In this document: piece by piece, positions 1 through 10,555 of the stretch
Layout: every line of letters begins with the position of its first letter
How positions within the stretch are numbered: position 1 is the first letter of the stretch
NCBI RefSeq assembly: GCF_014636095.1
Contig: NZ_BMDV01000002.1
Location: 463,079-527,078, forward strand
DNA: 64,000 bases
DNA from: Acinetobacter modestus
Lineage (GTDB): Bacteria > Pseudomonadota > Gammaproteobacteria > Pseudomonadales > Moraxellaceae
Direction: 5' to 3'
Notes under the pieces: generated by a model
Databases searched by the model: none
The model's input: only the letters and a program-made list of their open reading frames with translations
What the model was told of the DNA's origin: nothing
Position numbers and translations under genes: made by a program

Positions 1-1570
<1,570 letters not shown>

Positions 1571-1595
1571 GTAACATTTCTACAATTTAGTGAAA

Positions 1596-1631
1596 GGAAC
1601 TAAGCTTTAAATGAGCTTAGTTCCTTTTTTT
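1596..1631 (+). terminator. Rho-independent terminator after the adhesin gene
   Basis: An 11-bp perfect stem (GGAACTAAGCT at 1596-1606 with AGCTTAGTTCC at 1614-1624) with a 7-base loop is followed by a run of seven T. Confidence 0.9.
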
Positions 1632-1829
1632 ATTGAACTGCGAAATGTTAATTTGAATCAATTGCAAATAAACTGACTAAGATTAAAAATCTGAATAAAA
1701 CCAGAAAATTGTTTAATCAAGAAGCACTAAAGCAAAGACTCTACAAAATAAGCATATGTCAAGCATGGTGTTTTGTTGAGCCTATGCCTATAATACGGCT
1801 ACTTGAAAAATCAGTAGACTGTGATTGGT

Positions 1830-2837
1830 ATGTTATATTCATTGGCTCGCCCTTTGTTGTTTACTTTAGCACCAGAGCGTGCACATGAACTCACACTTTC
1901 TATGCTCGATACAGCGCATAAATTTGGATTGATGCATCAGAAAACTGCACATAAACCGGTGAGCTGTATGGGTATCGAGTTTCCAAACCCTGTTGGTCTT
2001 GCTGCTGGTTTAGATAAAAATGGTGCACACATTGATGCTCTAGCTGCTTTAGGTTTCGGTTTTATTGAAATTGGTACCATTACACCACGTCCACAAGCAG
2101 GTAATCCTCAACCACGTTTATTTCGTATTCCAGAAGCGAAAGCAATCATCAATCGCATGGGATTCAATAATGACGGTGTTGATCAACTGATTGAAAATGT
2201 TAAAGCTGCTAAGTTTAAAGGCGTTTTAGGAATTAACATTGGTAAAAATGCAGATACTGCCGTTGAAGATGCGGTTTCTGATTATTTGATTTGTTTAGAA
2301 AAAGTTTATAATTACGCATCATATATTACAGTTAATATTTCCTCACCGAATACAAAGAATTTACGTAGTTTACAAAGTGGCGATGCACTTACAGAGCTAT
2401 TACAAACTTTGAAACAACGTCAACTAGAACTTGCTAAAGAAAATAATCATTATGTTCCTTTAGTACTCAAAGTAGCGCCAGATTTAACGCCTGAAGATAT
2501 TACATTTATCGCTAAACAATTATTGAAATTTAAGATTGATGGCTTGATTGTTACCAATACGACATTAGGGCGAGAAGGTGTTGAAAATTTGCCGAATGGT
2601 AATGAAGCTGGTGGTTTGTCGGGCGCACCTGTTTTTGAGAAAAGCACCGAATGTTTACGTCAGTTCGCCGATGTTTTAGATGGAAAAATTCCTTTAATTG
2701 GTGTCGGGGGAATTGTTTCAGGTGAGCAGGCCGTAGCAAAACAAGAGGCGGGTGCGAGTCTCGTTCAAGTATACAGTGGCCTTATTTATACAGGTCCAAC
2801 ACTAGTAAAAGATTGTGTTAACGCGATGACTGTGTGA
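1830..2837 (+). CDS. pyrD: Dihydroorotate dehydrogenase (quinone), class 2
   Basis: PyrD oxidises dihydroorotate to orotate in pyrimidine synthesis, passing electrons through FMN to membrane quinone. The 335-residue protein has the class 2 N-terminal membrane-associating helix ([16 protein letters not shown]), the FMN-site segment [13 protein letters not shown] near residues 53-65, the catalytic-serine loop NISSPNT, and the phosphate-binding end ([17 protein letters not shown]). The start is set at the ATG at 1830, which gives the family's MLYSLARP opening; a GTG three codons upstream at 1821 is in frame but less likely. It is followed after one base by cvpA, and then purF, so the three genes probably share a transcript that links pyrimidine and purine supply. 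Confidence 0.95.
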   Translation: MLYSLARPLLFTLAPERAHELTLSMLDTAHKFGLMHQKTAHKPVSCMGIEFPNPVGLAAGLDKNGAHIDALAALGFGFIEIGTITPRPQAGNPQPRLFRIPEAKAIINRMGFNNDGVDQLIENVKAAKFKGVLGINIGKNADTAVEDAVSDYLICLEKVYNYASYITVNISSPNTKNLRSLQSGDALTELLQTLKQRQLELAKENNHYVPLVLKVAPDLTPEDITFIAKQLLKFKIDGLIVTNTTLGREGVENLPNGNEAGGLSGAPVFEKSTECLRQFADVLDGKIPLIGVGGIVSGEQAVAKQEAGASLVQVYSGLIYTGPTLVKDCVNAMTV

Positions 2838-2838
2838 C

Positions 2839-3432
2839 ATGAACACACTTGATATCATCATCCTGATCATCTTGCTCATTGGAGGGTTGAACGGTTTGCG
2901 TCAAGGATTTATTAAAGCCTTTGCGAACTTGATCGGGTGGATATTCGCATTGGTCATTGGGGCTAAATACGCCGTCATTTGGGCACCTGCGATGAGCAGT
3001 CTAAGCCAAGACCCAGTTGTGCAAAAAATTGCTGCTTTTGCTTTTATTGTATTAGCCATCGTGATTTGCACATGGGTTATTACCGCATTCCTGAATGGGC
3101 TCTTGAAAAGTTTAAAATTGGGCCCATTAAATCGTCTAGCAGGCGGTGCATTTGGTTCACTAAAAGGTTTATTAATTGTCTTGATTGCGATGCAGGGTGT
3201 CGGTCCTTGGGTGAATAGTTCATCGCATTGGAAACAATCAAAATTTGTACAGATCTTGTTGCCATACGCGCCATTAGCGACCGAAATATCAAAAGATGCT
3301 GCAAATGAAGCGATACATCAAATGACATCTGAAGGTGCGTTATTACATCGCCCTTCGACTGAAATGGAGGAGTCAGAACGCGCTTCAGTAGATCAACGTT
3401 CTGATCATTCAACGAAAAATCCTTTTTATTAA
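2839..3432 (+). CDS. cvpA: CvpA family membrane protein
   Basis: The 197-residue protein has four hydrophobic segments in its first 130 residues and a charged C-terminal tail, as in CvpA of E. coli, which sits beside purF and is needed for colicin V export. The motif GLRQGFIKAFANLIGW early in the protein and the GPLNRLAGGAFGSLKG segment are typical. Its biochemical role is not settled; work in other bacteria connects it to envelope stress and bile tolerance. The gene starts one base after pyrD stops and lies 40 bases before purF, so co-transcription is likely. Confidence 0.9.
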   Translation: MNTLDIIILIILLIGGLNGLRQGFIKAFANLIGWIFALVIGAKYAVIWAPAMSSLSQDPVVQKIAAFAFIVLAIVICTWVITAFLNGLLKSLKLGPLNRLAGGAFGSLKGLLIVLIAMQGVGPWVNSSSHWKQSKFVQILLPYAPLATEISKDAANEAIHQMTSEGALLHRPSTEMEESERASVDQRSDHSTKNPFY

Positions 3433-3472
3433 TTGGGGTTAAACCCCGTTCCTAGCTTGTCGCGAGGTTGCT

Positions 3473-5011
3473 ATGTGTGGAGTTGTTGGGATTGCTGGTA
3501 AATCGCCAGTAAACCAAATGTTATTTGATGCCTTGACGATGTTACAACATCGAGGACAAGATGCAGCAGGGATTGTAACTTGCCATCAAGGGCGTTTATT
3601 CCTCCGCAAAGATAATGGTATGGTGCGTGATGTATTCCATACCCGTCACATGCGTGCTTTGCTTGGTAACTATGGGATAGGACATGTTCGTTATCCAACA
3701 GCAGGTTCATCAAGTAGTGCTGAAGCACAGCCGTTTTATGTAAACTCTCCATATGGTATTACCCTTGCACACAATGGTAACTTGACCAACGCCGCAGAAA
3801 TTCATGATGATCTGTTTAAAACAGATTTACGTCACATGAATACTGATTCTGATTCTGAAGTTTTACTCAACGTGTTTGCACATGAGTTACAGAAGATCGG
3901 TACACTTAATCCAACGCCAGAAAATATCTTCCATACCGTATCTCGTGTTCATGAGCGTTGTAAAGGTGCTTATGGGGTTGTTGCGATGATCACAGGTCAT
4001 GGGCTTGTTGGTTTCCGTGATCCAAACGGGATTCGTCCTTTAGTTTATGGTTCTCGTGAAACTGAGCAAGGCATTGAATATATCATTGCCTCTGAATCCG
4101 TTGCGATTACAGCGCTAGGTTTTAAAGTTGAGCGTGATATTGCACCAGGTGAGGCAGTTTTCATTAATTCAAATGGCGAATTGTTTACTAAACAATGTGC
4201 AGTAAATCCAGAATATCGTCCATGTATTTTTGAATATGTGTACTTTGCTCGTCCAGATGCAACAATTGATGGTATCTCAGTTTATAAAGCTCGTTTAAAA
4301 ATGGGTGAAAAACTGGCTTATAAAATTTTGAAGGAATGGGGTGAAGAGCACGATATTGATGTGGTCATTCCAATTCCAGATACCAGTCGTACTTCAGCAT
4401 TAGAATTGGCTAATATTTTGGGCGTGAAATTCCGTGAAGGTTTTATGAAAAACCGTTACATCGGACGTACCTTCATTATGCCAGGTCAACAGCAGCGCAA
4501 AAAATCAGTTCGTCAAAAGCTAAACCCAGTTGAGCTTGAATTTAAAGATAAAAATGTACTGTTAGTGGATGACTCGATTGTACGTGGTACAACGTGCAAT
4601 GAAATTATTCAAATGGCACGTGATTCTGGCGCGAAGAAAGTATTCTTTGCTTCGGCTGCACCTATGGTGAAATATCCAAACGTGTATGGTATCGATATGC
4701 CAGCAAAATCTGAATTAATTGCTTCAGATCGTACAGTTGAAGAAATTCGTGAGATTATTGGTGCAGATCGTTTAGTTTTCCAAGATTTGGAAGATTTAAA
4801 GAACGCAGTGCGTACCAGCAAAGTACCTGATTTAAGAGAATTTGATTGTTCTGTATTTGACGGGATCTATGTGGCTGGTGGGATTGATAATGACTATCTG
4901 ATAAATCTCGAGCAGAAACGTAATGATTCAGCAAAAAAGAAAGCAGATGGTTATATTGATGTAAATATCGATGCTTCTTCTGTTGATTTAACAGGTATTA
5001 AAGAAGAGTAA
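3473..5011 (+). CDS. purF: Amidophosphoribosyltransferase
   Basis: PurF makes phosphoribosylamine from PRPP and glutamine, the first committed step of purine synthesis. The protein (512 residues) begins MCGVVGIAG, where Cys2 becomes the N-terminal nucleophile of the glutaminase domain after Met removal; no propeptide is present, as in the E. coli type. HRGQDAAG and the LAHNGNLTN loop belong to that domain. The C-terminal phosphoribosyltransferase domain carries the PRPP motif [13 protein letters not shown] near residues 362-374. There are no cysteine clusters of the kind that bind Fe-S in the Bacillus type. It is the last gene of the pyrD-cvpA-purF group and ends at a strong terminator. Confidence 0.97.
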   Translation: MCGVVGIAGKSPVNQMLFDALTMLQHRGQDAAGIVTCHQGRLFLRKDNGMVRDVFHTRHMRALLGNYGIGHVRYPTAGSSSSAEAQPFYVNSPYGITLAHNGNLTNAAEIHDDLFKTDLRHMNTDSDSEVLLNVFAHELQKIGTLNPTPENIFHTVSRVHERCKGAYGVVAMITGHGLVGFRDPNGIRPLVYGSRETEQGIEYIIASESVAITALGFKVERDIAPGEAVFINSNGELFTKQCAVNPEYRPCIFEYVYFARPDATIDGISVYKARLKMGEKLAYKILKEWGEEHDIDVVIPIPDTSRTSALELANILGVKFREGFMKNRYIGRTFIMPGQQQRKKSVRQKLNPVELEFKDKNVLLVDDSIVRGTTCNEIIQMARDSGAKKVFFASAAPMVKYPNVYGIDMPAKSELIASDRTVEEIREIIGADRLVFQDLEDLKNAVRTSKVPDLREFDCSVFDGIYVAGGIDNDYLINLEQKRNDSAKKKADGYIDVNIDASSVDLTGIKEE

Positions 5012-5026
5012 TCATTTAAATCTATA

Positions 5027-5054
5027 GAAAAGCGGGAAATTCCCGCTTTTTTAT
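5027..5054 (+). terminator. Rho-independent terminator after purF
   Basis: The stem AAAGCGGGA/TCCCGCTTT with a 3-base loop is followed by a T-rich tail at 5047-5054. Confidence 0.9.
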
Positions 5055-5114
5055 TTTATGATACTTAAGGTTTCGAAGCCTCTAAGATCAACAATGTAAT
5101 CAGGAAAATTTACA

Positions 5115-7004
5115 TTGAAAGAAATGAGCCATTATTTAATTGAAAATAAAAATATTGCATGGTCGGTAAGTTTTTGCTTGCTCGCTATGTTATTGACGGT
5201 TTTTATTCTCAATTTGATTTTGGGTTTAGTTGTTCACTTCTTTGACTATACTCAACTCATTTGGTGGCATGTTCTTAGCCCATATTTTATATTTCTTTTA
5301 TTCTTTGTTTTGGTTTGGTCGGTTGGTGCTGAACTTTATGTCTTACGTGAAGGCGGCCATTCACTTGCAAAACAACTTAAAGCAAGACGCCTTGTTTTTG
5401 ACGAAAGTACGCCCGAAGAAAGCACAGCATTAAAAGTCGTAGAGCAAGTTGCTCAAAGTTTTGCGATTGATACCCCCGCTGTTTATGTGCTCCCAGATGA
5501 AGTTGGTGTGAATGCGTTAACCGCAGGCTTCAGATCTCAAGACATCGTAATTATTTTAACTTGGGGTGCTTTACAAAATTTAGATGAACTAGAGCTATAT
5601 GGTTTATTAAGTTATGAATTCAACCAGATTTTATCAGGTGAAGCAGTTGAAAATACTAAATTAAAAATCTTATACAGTGGTTTAACCACCTTTAGTCAAT
5701 GGGGAAGTAAATTAGCTCAAGCAGGCTACAATCCTTATGCCACGTCTTATCGAAACAAATTCGAAACTATTTTTGTTGCAATTGGTGGAGTGATTTGGCT
5801 AATTGGGAGTTTAGGAATTTTAATTACGCGTTTAATTAAATATTTGACCTTAAGTGGGCGAACCTTTCGTAATGACCTGAAAACTATGCGTTTGATGAAT
5901 AATAATGCCAATATTCAAACCTTGTTACGTATCTATGTCCACCATTCAGGTTCGCAAATTCATAGTGCGTATTCAGAGTCGATTTCACATATGTGTTTCG
6001 CAAATTCTCTTAGTCCACAAAGTTGGATGAATATTCATCCAAGTATCAAAGATCGAATTTATGAACTAAATCCTACTTTGTTACAGGATTTGCAATTAGA
6101 AAATTTAAAAAAGCTACGCAATCGTCCTTTATTCAGTCTGTTTCGTTCTTTGGAAGAGGAAATGACAGATATGACCTTACCTTGGAGCTCGCCACAGCCT
6201 TTACCTTTATTGCGTTTATCGCCGATCAGTTTTGCTTTGAATGATGCAATTAAGCCTTTAAACTCTGAAATGCGGAAGAATAAAAAGCGCCCAGAATTAA
6301 TACAAAGAGCGATGCAAACGGCGACCGGTTCAAGGGAAGTGATGGTTGCGATTTTGATGATTCGTCAATATCGTGAGTTTATTCCTCAAGAAGCTGCGGT
6401 AAGTCATGCAATCGTAGATTCTTTATTGAATTTAGATGGTCGTATTCATGTTCAAATCTTCCATGATGCCTGTAAAAATATTGGACATATGCCGACAAGT
6501 ATTGCTCGTCAATTTTTGACTAAATTGGCTTGTATTATTCAAGAAGATGGTGAAGTGGGTTTGCTTGATGCTTTATTGTTGGAGCGAGTAAAGCGTGAAC
6601 TTAATCTTATGCCTGCACATTTACCAACATCATTTGAAGATGTGAAAGCACAAATTGTGCATTTAATTGATGCTTTATTACATGTACAGCAAATTAATAG
6701 TCCAAATCAGCTTGAGGTGCGTGAGCGAATTCTTCAACAGATTTTAGCACCCGAAGAAATGCAGATTTACGCAGATATTTCTGATGAACCACTTGATTTA
6801 GCAGAAATTTTAAATGATGTCTCAGGCTTATTATTACGTGATCGTCTCAATATTTTAGCGATTGCAGAGCGATGTTTATGGAGCGATCGTATCATCACGC
6901 AAGATGAATTAGATGTTTTAGAGTTGCTTTATTGGCGTTTAGGATTCGATACACGTGAAGTTGTTGAACAAATGCAAAAGAAAAATAGTTTGATGATTAT
7001 TTAA
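5115..7004 (+). CDS. Membrane protein with degenerate M48-type peptidase domain
   Basis: The 629-residue protein has two N-terminal membrane helices (about residues 15-40 and 50-70), then a region with the layout of M48 (HtpX/Ste24) peptidases: an AIDTPAVYVLPD-like strand, NALTAGF, and a helix LDELELYGLLSYEFNQIL where family members carry HExxH. Here the motif reads YEFNQ, so both zinc-binding histidines are missing and metalloprotease activity is unlikely. A further hydrophobic segment follows near residue 220-240. The C-terminal half (about 280-629) is mostly helical and ends with an LNILAIAERCLWSDRIITQDELDVLELL segment that resembles TerB-like tellurite-resistance helices. Start: TTG at 5115 with AGGA nine bases upstream, or ATG at 5124. 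Function unknown; it may be a scaffold derived from a protease. Confidence 0.75.
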   Translation: MKEMSHYLIENKNIAWSVSFCLLAMLLTVFILNLILGLVVHFFDYTQLIWWHVLSPYFIFLLFFVLVWSVGAELYVLREGGHSLAKQLKARRLVFDESTPEESTALKVVEQVAQSFAIDTPAVYVLPDEVGVNALTAGFRSQDIVIILTWGALQNLDELELYGLLSYEFNQILSGEAVENTKLKILYSGLTTFSQWGSKLAQAGYNPYATSYRNKFETIFVAIGGVIWLIGSLGILITRLIKYLTLSGRTFRNDLKTMRLMNNNANIQTLLRIYVHHSGSQIHSAYSESISHMCFANSLSPQSWMNIHPSIKDRIYELNPTLLQDLQLENLKKLRNRPLFSLFRSLEEEMTDMTLPWSSPQPLPLLRLSPISFALNDAIKPLNSEMRKNKKRPELIQRAMQTATGSREVMVAILMIRQYREFIPQEAAVSHAIVDSLLNLDGRIHVQIFHDACKNIGHMPTSIARQFLTKLACIIQEDGEVGLLDALLLERVKRELNLMPAHLPTSFEDVKAQIVHLIDALLHVQQINSPNQLEVRERILQQILAPEEMQIYADISDEPLDLAEILNDVSGLLLRDRLNILAIAERCLWSDRIITQDELDVLELLYWRLGFDTREVVEQMQKKNSLMII

Positions 7005-7133
7005 TAATAAACTCGTATTAGAGCTAGAAAGATCAAGGTTAAAACGTTACGTGACAATCACATAAAATGATTTAATTTCAAGGTAAGCTTGCCCTTTATT
7101 TTAATCTTGAATTACGCATTTTTTGAGTAAGTT

Positions 7134-7934
7134 ATGCAACATATTGAAATTTTAAAGGCTTTATTTTTAGGGTTTATTGAGGGCTTGACCGAATTTTTAC
7201 CGATTTCAAGTACGGGTCATTTGATTTTATTTGGTCACATGATCGACTTCCATTCTGACGATGGGCGTGTATTTGAAGTTGTCATTCAGCTCGGTGCAAT
7301 TTTGGCTGTTTGTTGGTTATACCGACAAAAGATTTTTGAGTTGGTTAAAGGTTTTTTTAGTGGCGATTCAGAAGCGCGTCATTTTGCTTTTAGCGTTTTG
7401 ATTGCTTTCTTTCCTGCTGTCGTGATTGGTATTTTCGCAGTCGATTTTATTAAAAGTGTCTTATTTAGTCCACTTGTGGTCGCAATCGCATTGATTGTTG
7501 GTGGTCTGATTATTTTCTGGGTTGAGTCCAAAAATTTTGATCATAAAACAACTGAAGCGACAAAAATTACTTATAAGCAAGCTTTTTTAGTCGGTTGTGC
7601 ACAATGCGTTGCAATGATTCCAGGGACTTCTCGTTCTGGTGCTACCATTGTGGGAGGAATGTTCTCAGGCTTGTCTCGTAAAGCGGCAACAGAATTTTCT
7701 TTCTTTCTTGCGATGCCAACGATGTTGGGGGCTGCAACTTTTGATCTTATTCGTAATGCGGATGTATTGACACAAGATAATATGTTGAATATTGGAGTTG
7801 GTTTTGTTGCTGCTTTTATTTCGGCATTATTGGTGGTGAGCGCATTAGTTAAATTTGTTGAACGCCACACTTTACGCGTATTTGCTTGGTATCGGATTGT
7901 ACTGGGTATTATTTTATTATTTGTTTTTCTATAA
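7134..7934 (+). CDS. uppP: Undecaprenyl-diphosphate phosphatase
   Basis: UppP (BacA) removes a phosphate from undecaprenyl pyrophosphate to recycle the lipid carrier of peptidoglycan and surface polysaccharides; overproduction gives bacitracin resistance. The 266-residue polytopic protein has both family signatures: [14 protein letters not shown] near residues 16-29, with the catalytic glutamate, and PGTSRSG near residues 162-168. The ATG at 7134 gives the usual family N-terminus. A small GTGA-CAA-TCAC dyad and a TAAAAT box lie about 75 bases upstream and may be part of the promoter. A 12-bp hairpin follows the gene. Confidence 0.95.
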   Translation: MQHIEILKALFLGFIEGLTEFLPISSTGHLILFGHMIDFHSDDGRVFEVVIQLGAILAVCWLYRQKIFELVKGFFSGDSEARHFAFSVLIAFFPAVVIGIFAVDFIKSVLFSPLVVAIALIVGGLIIFWVESKNFDHKTTEATKITYKQAFLVGCAQCVAMIPGTSRSGATIVGGMFSGLSRKAATEFSFFLAMPTMLGAATFDLIRNADVLTQDNMLNIGVGFVAAFISALLVVSALVKFVERHTLRVFAWYRIVLGIILLFVFL

Positions 7935-7942
7935 AAATAAAA

Positions 7943-7974
7943 TCTCCCTTTTAGAAAAATTACTAAAAGGGAGA
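7943..7974. terminator. Long perfect hairpin downstream of uppP
   Basis: TCTCCCTTTTAG (7943-7954) pairs perfectly with CTAAAAGGGAGA (7963-7974) around an 8-base loop. The T-rich flank lies on the minus-strand reading side, so as a plus-strand terminator it is not canonical, but it sits exactly where uppP transcription should stop before the next gene at 8040. Confidence 0.5.
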
Positions 7975-8039
7975 GATTCTAAGTTAAAATTCTTATTCTT
8001 TATTTCTTTTTTCATGTTTAGAACTGGTTCGATTGTAAG

Positions 8040-8837
8040 ATGACAATAGCTAAAATGAATGCCCGAGATTTAATCATTGATTTACTTTTAGGGCTGCAAG
8101 GTCGTGAGATCTCGATTAAACAAATTATTATCGCAGCGAAGCTTTTTGAGATTAGCGAAAATAGTATTCGTGTCGCAGTAACCCGATTATCTAGTGATGG
8201 GGTGATTGAGGCAATTGAGCGAGGTATATATCAATTTACGGCTAAATCACACGAATGGGCGGATGTGATGTTGAACCGTAAAAACGGAATTAAACAAACA
8301 AAACAATGGGATCACCAATACTTAGCTGTCTTTACGGGTGAATTAGGGCGAGTCGATCGTACAGCTTTAAACCGCCGAGAACGCGCATTAAAGCACTTCG
8401 GTTTTAAAGAGTTAGAACAAGGCATTTATATTCGCCCTGATAATTTAGCCATTTCTTTTAAAGAGGTATTTTTGGCATTACAAGCTTCTGGCTTAGAAAA
8501 AAGCGCCAAAATTTGCCAAATTAATCATTTCGACACCACAACATTAAATAAAATTCCGAAGCTTTGGCCCACTCAAACGCTTAACCAAAACTATAAAAAA
8601 TATAGTCAAATGATTCAAAAGTGGTTGGAGACAGTTGAGCAATTAAGCTTAGATATTGCTGCTAAAGAATCGCTACTGCTTGGTCGGCAGACCATTTCTT
8701 TGCTGATGAATGATCCATTATTACCTGAGGATTTTGTTGATGTTCATTTACGTGATCAATTTGCATTAAGTGTTCAGCAATTGGATCAGACTGGACTGGA
8801 ATTGTGGCAACGATTCTATGAAATCAGTTTAGTATAA
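8040..8837 (+). CDS. PaaX-like transcriptional regulator
   Basis: The 265-residue protein has an N-terminal winged helix (AKLFEISENSIRVAVTRLSSDGVIEAIERG, about residues 30-60) followed by the middle and C-terminal layout of PaaX regulators, including a WDHQYLAVF strand and an ERALKHFGFKELEQGIYIRPDN segment. PaaX of E. coli represses phenylacetate genes when phenylacetyl-CoA is absent, so an acyl-CoA ligand is plausible here. No paa genes are nearby. The neighbour 107 bases downstream, in the same direction and with its own promoter, is a fatty acid desaturase, which suggests control of membrane lipid unsaturation by an acyl-CoA signal; that link is inferred from position only. Confidence 0.8.
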   Translation: MTIAKMNARDLIIDLLLGLQGREISIKQIIIAAKLFEISENSIRVAVTRLSSDGVIEAIERGIYQFTAKSHEWADVMLNRKNGIKQTKQWDHQYLAVFTGELGRVDRTALNRRERALKHFGFKELEQGIYIRPDNLAISFKEVFLALQASGLEKSAKICQINHFDTTTLNKIPKLWPTQTLNQNYKKYSQMIQKWLETVEQLSLDIAAKESLLLGRQTISLLMNDPLLPEDFVDVHLRDQFALSVQQLDQTGLELWQRFYEISLV

Positions 8838-8865
8838 ATATTACTGAAAAATTAATTTTAATGTA

Positions 8866-8893
8866 TTGACAGAAATATTACTTAATCTAAAAT
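8866..8893 (+). promoter_or_regulatory. Sigma-70 promoter for the desaturase gene
   Basis: A perfect -35 box TTGACA (8866-8871) and TAAAAT (8888-8893) are spaced by 16 bases, about 50 bases before the desaturase start. It lies just after the PaaX-like gene ends, so the desaturase can be transcribed separately. Confidence 0.6.
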
Positions 8894-8944
8894 AAAAATT
8901 ATATTTATGTATCTATAGAAATAGAAAAATTGTAGGGTAGGGAT

Positions 8945-9928
8945 ATGAATACACGGACATCAATAAGTGATTTGTTCACAAGAGAAGAAATCACAGAATT
9001 GACAACAAAGTCAGATTTACACGGTAGTTGGGCTGTTTTATCAACTTGGGCAGTCATTGGTGGAACCTTTGCTGCGGTTGCCAGTACATGGGAGTATTTA
9101 CCTGTTTGGGGCAAATTACTGATGTGTATAGCTGCATTGGTAATATTAGCGGGTCGTCAACTTGCGCTTGCAATCATTATGCATGACGCTTCACACCAAA
9201 GCTTATTTAAAACCAAATGGCTGAATGATATTGCCACTGATTGGCTCTGTGCTCGTCCAATCTGGAATGATCTAAAGAAATATCGTGCTCATCATTTACG
9301 CCATCACAGTAAAACTTCTACCGTAGAGGATCCTGATTTGTCTTTGGTTGAGGGTTTCCCAACTTCGAAGAAATCGTTAATGCGTAAGTTTTTCCGTGAT
9401 GTTTCTGGAATAACTGGATTAAAATTCGCGCTTGGACGAGTGCTTATGGATGTTGAGAAAATGGAGTGGACGGTATCAAACGACCGTCGTTGGATTTCTC
9501 AAGAGGGACGCCATTGGGTCGACTATCCAAAAGCATTTCTAAAAAATAGTGGTGGTGCAATAGCAACAAATGCTGCTTTGTTTTCAATATTATGGGCAGC
9601 TGGTCATCCTAAACTATATGCACTTTGGATCTTAACATATTTAACACCATTTCCATTATTTTTACGTGTTCGTTCGATGGCAGAACATGCAGGTATGCCA
9701 ACCAGTAATAGTGCATTAACGAATACACGGTCTACAAAAGCAGGTTATATTGCTCGTGCTTTAGTTGCGCCCATCCATGTCAATTTCCATAAAGAACATC
9801 ACTTAATGGCAACAGTTCCATATTTTAAGTTACCTAAAATGCACCAGATGTTATTAGAGCGTGGACATGTTCCTGAGCCTCCTAGTTATTGGCAAGTCTT
9901 AAATGAACTTTCAGATCAAGCTGATTAA
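8945..9928 (+). CDS. Membrane fatty acid desaturase
   Basis: The 327-residue integral membrane enzyme has the three histidine boxes that bind the di-iron centre: HDASHQ near residue 80, HHLRHH near residue 116 and HKEHH near residue 282. Hydrophobic pairs lie at about 30-75 and 200-235. Family members place a double bond in acyl chains using O2 and an electron donor; substrate and regiospecificity cannot be read from sequence. The ATG at 8945 is preceded by AGGGA at a good distance. The upstream PaaX-like regulator and the downstream thioesterase suggest a lipid-remodelling neighbourhood. Confidence 0.88.
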   Translation: MNTRTSISDLFTREEITELTTKSDLHGSWAVLSTWAVIGGTFAAVASTWEYLPVWGKLLMCIAALVILAGRQLALAIIMHDASHQSLFKTKWLNDIATDWLCARPIWNDLKKYRAHHLRHHSKTSTVEDPDLSLVEGFPTSKKSLMRKFFRDVSGITGLKFALGRVLMDVEKMEWTVSNDRRWISQEGRHWVDYPKAFLKNSGGAIATNAALFSILWAAGHPKLYALWILTYLTPFPLFLRVRSMAEHAGMPTSNSALTNTRSTKAGYIARALVAPIHVNFHKEHHLMATVPYFKLPKMHQMLLERGHVPEPPSYWQVLNELSDQAD

Positions 9929-9990
9929 ATGTTTGTTTATAGTTTTAGGCATAATTTAAAAATAATCTAAGTCATTTGGGATGTATTGTT

Positions 9991-10413
9991 ATGGCGCTTA
10001 GTAAGCATGAAATTACTCATTTTTTGGCACAGGAATTTCCTCAAGCACTCGAAAAAACAACTATCGAAGAGATTAGTCCTAAAGGCGCACAGTTACTTTA
10101 TAAAATCGATCAGAACGATTTACGCCCAGGTCAAACCGTATCAGGTCCAACCTTGATGTTGGTGGCTGATTTCGCTCTATATGTTGCGATTATGGGACAT
10201 TTAGGTCTAATTACTATGGCTGTTACAACCAACATGACCATTAATTTTTTCCGTAAACCTAATGGAAATCAAGATATTAAAGCTGAGTGTAAATTAATCA
10301 AAGTTGGTAAAACATTAGTTACAGGTGAAGTGTGGTTATATTCTTTGGATGATGAAGAACCAGTTGCGCATGTGATTGGAACATATGCGCTTCCACCGCG
10401 AATAGCTCAGTAA
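9991..10413 (+). CDS. PaaI/hotdog-fold thioesterase family protein
   Basis: The 140-residue protein has the hotdog pattern of PaaI-type acyl-CoA thioesterases: GQTVSGPTLMLVADFALYVAI, where the catalytic acidic residue lies on the long helix, then TTNMTINFFRKP and a central strand VTGEVWLYS. Such enzymes hydrolyse aromatic or medium-chain acyl-CoA esters. The ATG at 9991 is chosen because GGGA lies nine bases upstream; an in-frame TTG at 9976 would add five residues. It follows the desaturase by 62 bases and may be co-transcribed with it. Confidence 0.8.
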   Translation: MALSKHEITHFLAQEFPQALEKTTIEEISPKGAQLLYKIDQNDLRPGQTVSGPTLMLVADFALYVAIMGHLGLITMAVTTNMTINFFRKPNGNQDIKAECKLIKVGKTLVTGEVWLYSLDDEEPVAHVIGTYALPPRIAQ

Positions 10414-10499
10414 TTATTTGGCTAATTAGAATTGTTTAAAACGATCTTGTTTAGAGAGTAATTGACTGGAAATTCCTAAAAAAATAAACCTTGTCATAG

Positions 10500-10516
10500 G
10501 ATAATGATCATTGATC
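10500..10516 (+). promoter_or_regulatory. Fur-like palindrome upstream of the solute-binding protein gene
   Basis: GATAATGATCATTGATC contains the perfect 10-base palindrome AATGATCATT and resembles the GATAAT-ATTATC style of Fur boxes, although one half is only a partial match. It lies about 40 bases before the next start codon. Iron control is a guess. Confidence 0.3.
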
Positions 10517-10555
10517 GGGTGTGATAAAGAAATCAATCTTATCGAGCAAGAATAA

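Noticed and set aside
7855-8043. 62-codon frame overlapping the end of uppP
   Set aside because: It is in another frame of uppP and continues through the hairpin; no ribosome site.
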